A stretch of DNA of 64,000 nucleotides from Streptomyces sp. AP-93 (GTDB lineage: Bacteria; Actinomycetota; Actinomycetes; Streptomycetales; Streptomycetaceae). Under the pieces are notes generated by a model. That model did not search any database. It was not told where the DNA came from and saw only the letters and a list, made by a program, of their open reading frames with translations. Positions 61,782-64,000 of the stretch are shown piece by piece. Location of the stretch: contig NZ_JALGBX010000011.1 in assembly GCF_022808175.1 (NCBI RefSeq), forward strand, positions 50,981 through 114,980, in the 5' to 3' direction. Position numbers and translations under genes: made by a program. Every line of letters begins with the position of its first letter. Position 1 is the stretch's first letter.

Positions 61782-61978
61782 CCCCGTACGCCGTTCAAGT
61801 GAGGGCCCGCTCCACAGGGCCTGCGCAAACGTAACGGTCCGGTGGTGAAGGCACCCCTGCGGTTCACGCCCCACCGGGCACGGTCTAGGGTTCGGGCGGA
61901 AACCGGACCACTAGCGACAGCGGCGTGAGCGAAGGCCGGGCGAGACGAGGGCGCACGGCGCGATCGGGGGACTTGGTC

Positions 61979-64000
61979 ATGGACCGCAGCAGCACACAGG
62001 GGCAGACCGATCCGGCGGAGCCGCCGGCGCGGGTGGTGACGCTGACGTCCGGCGACCTCACCCTCACCGTGAACCCCGTCGACGGCAGCGAGATCGTCCG
62101 GACGCACCGCCCCGGCGGCGAGCCCGCCCCCACGCCGGTCAAGCGCACCCCTGCCGCCCGTGCCTCCGCGGCGGCCGCCGCACGGCCCGCCGTACCGCCG
62201 GGCGCCACGGCCGGTGCGCGGCCCCTGCTGGGCCGCGAGGAGGAACTCGTACGCCTCGTACGCCTCCTCACGCGCGGCCGCTCCATACGACTGACCGGGC
62301 CGTCCGGATCCGGACGCACGGTGCTGCTCGACGCCGTCGCCGACGCCTGCGCGGACCTCGCCCCCGACGGGGTCGTACGGCTCTGCGGGCAGGGACACCA
62401 GCAGCCCGGCGAGCTCCTCCAGGCGCTGTACGCCACCGTGTACGAGGCTCCGGCCGAACGCCCCGACCGGGCCGGACTCCTCGCCCGGGTGGCGGAGATA
62501 GGCGCCGTCGTCCTCGTCGACGACCTCGACATGGGCGGCAGCGCCCTCGACGAACTGCTGCGCGCCACGCCCGAGTGCGCGTACCTGCTGACCGCCACCC
62601 CCGACACCCGGGCCCCCTCCGACGACTCGCACCTCGAAGAGGTCTTCCTCGGCGGGCTGGCCCGTGCCGACTGCGTGGCCCTGCTCGAAGCGGGCACCGG
62701 GCGGGCGCTGACGGACGAGGAAACGGCCTGGGCCGGGGACCTGAGCTTCGCCTCCGAGGGGCTGCCGCTGCGCTTCGTGCAGGCGGCCGCGCTCCTGCGC
62801 CAGCGCGACGAGCTCAACCGGACCGGCCTCTTCGACGAGGACGACGAGGACGAGGAGCCCGGCGTCTTCGAGGAGAAGCCGCGCGACACCGTCTTCGTGC
62901 CGCTGCCGACGCTGGCCGAGGGCGCCGCTCCGGCGGAGCTGCTCGCCTCGCGGGTCAGCGAATCGGCGCGGGCCGCCCTGCGGATCGCCTGCGCGCTGGG
63001 CGGGGAGCTGCCGCACCACGCGCACCTGCCCGCGCTGGTCGGCGACACGCACGCCGACACGGCCGTCGCGGAGCTGCTCGACTGCGGGCTGCTGAGCCCC
63101 GTCGGGGCCCGCTACCGGCTGGCCGCGGGGGTCGCGCGACAGCTGGAGGAGACCGGCTACGGGGAGACCGCGGCCGAGGAGGCCCGTACGGCCGCCCGTC
63201 ACTACGCCTGGTGGACCGGGCACACCTCGGTCAGCCCCGAGCGGGTCGCGGCGGAGGCCGACGCGGTGCTCTCGGCGCTGGCCGGGGCCGATGTGGTGGC
63301 CGCGGTACTGCTCGCGCGGACGGCGGCACCGGCGTTCGCGGCCTCGCTGCACTGGGAGGCCTGGGAGCGGGTGCTGCGCGCGGGCGCGGAGGCCGCGCGG
63401 AAGGCCGGCGAGGTCGCGGAGCAGGCGTACTTCCACCACGAGCTGGGCGTACTGGCCCTGTGCGAGGGCCGCCTCGACCGGGCGCGGGCCGAACTGGAGG
63501 CCTCGATCGGGCTGCGCGGCGCGCTGGCCGACAAGCGGGGGACCGTCGCGGGACGGCGCGCCCTGGCCCTGGTCACCGACCGCGAGGCGGCGGAGGTCCA
63601 GACATCGCCGCCGCTGCGACTGGCTCCGCCGTCCGAGTCTGCGTCTGCGGCCGGGGCCGGGGGAGCGGTGAAGCCGGCCGGGCCGGGGCAGCCGGGTGCG
63701 GGTGCGCCGGGTGTTCCGGGTGCCCTGCCGGTTGCGGGTCTGCTGGGTCTGACGTCTGGTCCGGGGGCTGCCGGGACTCCGGAGGGCGCGGGGACCGCGC
63801 TGCTTCCCGGGGCTGCTGGGGCTGCTGGGGCTCCCGGGCTTCCCGCTCTTCCGGGGCCCGCCGGGCTTCCGCGGGCTGCCGGGATCACGCCGTTTCCTGC
63901 GCTTCAGGGGTCTGCCGGGGTGGCAGGGGCTCCGCCGTTTGCCGAGGTTCCCCGGGTTCCGGGCGTTCCCGGTGCCGCAGGGACTTCGTTGTCTGCCGGT
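61979..64000 (+). CDS. Large P-loop ATP-binding protein, 3' truncated by window
   Basis: At least 674 residues; the frame is still open at the last base. The N-terminal ~80 residues are Ala/Pro-rich. An AAA/STAND-like NTPase follows: LLGREEELVRLVRLLTRG, a P-loop GPSGSGRT (about 105-112) with Arg in place of the usual Lys, and Walker B VVLVDDLD. A winged-helix-like segment and a TPR-like helical region (HHELGVLALCEGRLDRARAEL) come next. After about residue 545 the sequence becomes Gly-Ala-Pro-rich, with collagen-like GxPG units. Similar orphan proteins sit after the STAS gene in Streptomyces. Function unknown. Confidence 0.8.
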   Translation, partial: MDRSSTQGQTDPAEPPARVVTLTSGDLTLTVNPVDGSEIVRTHRPGGEPAPTPVKRTPAARASAAAAARPAVPPGATAGARPLLGREEELVRLVRLLTRGRSIRLTGPSGSGRTVLLDAVADACADLAPDGVVRLCGQGHQQPGELLQALYATVYEAPAERPDRAGLLARVAEIGAVVLVDDLDMGGSALDELLRATPECAYLLTATPDTRAPSDDSHLEEVFLGGLARADCVALLEAGTGRALTDEETAWAGDLSFASEGLPLRFVQAAALLRQRDELNRTGLFDEDDEDEEPGVFEEKPRDTVFVPLPTLAEGAAPAELLASRVSESARAALRIACALGGELPHHAHLPALVGDTHADTAVAELLDCGLLSPVGARYRLAAGVARQLEETGYGETAAEEARTAARHYAWWTGHTSVSPERVAAEADAVLSALAGADVVAAVLLARTAAPAFAASLHWEAWERVLRAGAEAARKAGEVAEQAYFHHELGVLALCEGRLDRARAELEASIGLRGALADKRGTVAGRRALALVTDREAAEVQTSPPLRLAPPSESASAAGAGGAVKPAGPGQPGAGAPGVPGALPVAGLLGLTSGPGAAGTPEGAGTALLPGAAGAAGAPGLPALPGPAGLPRAAGITPFPALQGSAGVAGAPPFAEVPRVPGVPGAAGTSLSAG

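Overview
The window is high-GC (about 70 percent) actinobacterial DNA and almost certainly from a Streptomyces chromosome. GTG and TTG starts, ATGA overlaps, DUF397/XRE regulators and the order lysA-hom-thrC-thrB-rho-LCP-rpmE-prfA-prmC-sua5-ptp-glyA-wecA-atpIBEFHAGDC-DUF2550-chitinase-adenosyltransferase-hbd-STAS all match the conserved Streptomyces core as I know it. No database search was run; family names come from motifs read in the translated sequence.

Region 1 (1-7.1 kb): the 3' end of an ATP-dependent DNA ligase, a small DUF6479 membrane protein, an XdhC-type protein, a large uncharacterised protein, a DUF397/XRE regulator pair, an RsbW-like ATPase and a Uma2 nuclease-fold protein. Region 2 (7.1-26.1 kb) is a defence island ending at a tRNA-Arg(CCG) gene. 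It holds a DndB-like protein divergent from a HTH-methylase-TRD fusion, a complete type I restriction-modification operon (hsdM-hsdS-hsdR), a kinase / AIPR nuclease / RelE-UvrD helicase cassette, and a large convergent protein with a GIY-YIG (T5orf172) domain. The kinase-AIPR-helicase cassette is the best candidate for a poorly described system. No integrase is visible.

Region 3 (26.2-34.3 kb) starts with a single-domain response regulator whose stop overlaps the start of a TnpB (IS605 OrfB) gene without a TnpA. Then come the ArgS-related nrtL and the lysine/threonine genes lysA, hom, thrC and thrB. A perfect 16-bp inverted repeat lies between lysA and hom, and two hairpins separate thrC from thrB. 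Region 4 (34.3-45.2 kb) holds rho with a long leader and a Gln/Gly/Arg-rich insert, an LCP ligase, rpmE, prfA, prmC, the tRNA t6A synthase gene, a phosphatase-like protein lacking its usual nucleophile, a divergent glyA and a WecA-type transferase.

Region 5 (45.2-53.3 kb) is the complete F1Fo ATP synthase operon, with a strong hairpin between atpD and atpC. Region 6 (53.4-64 kb) contains a DUF2550 protein, a chiC-like GH18 chitinase with a classical direct-repeat promoter, a two-component system, a small membrane protein, a Vgb-like beta-propeller gene broken by an in-frame stop, a PduO-type adenosyltransferase, 3-hydroxybutyryl-CoA dehydrogenase, a STAS protein and a large P-loop protein that runs off the end of the window.
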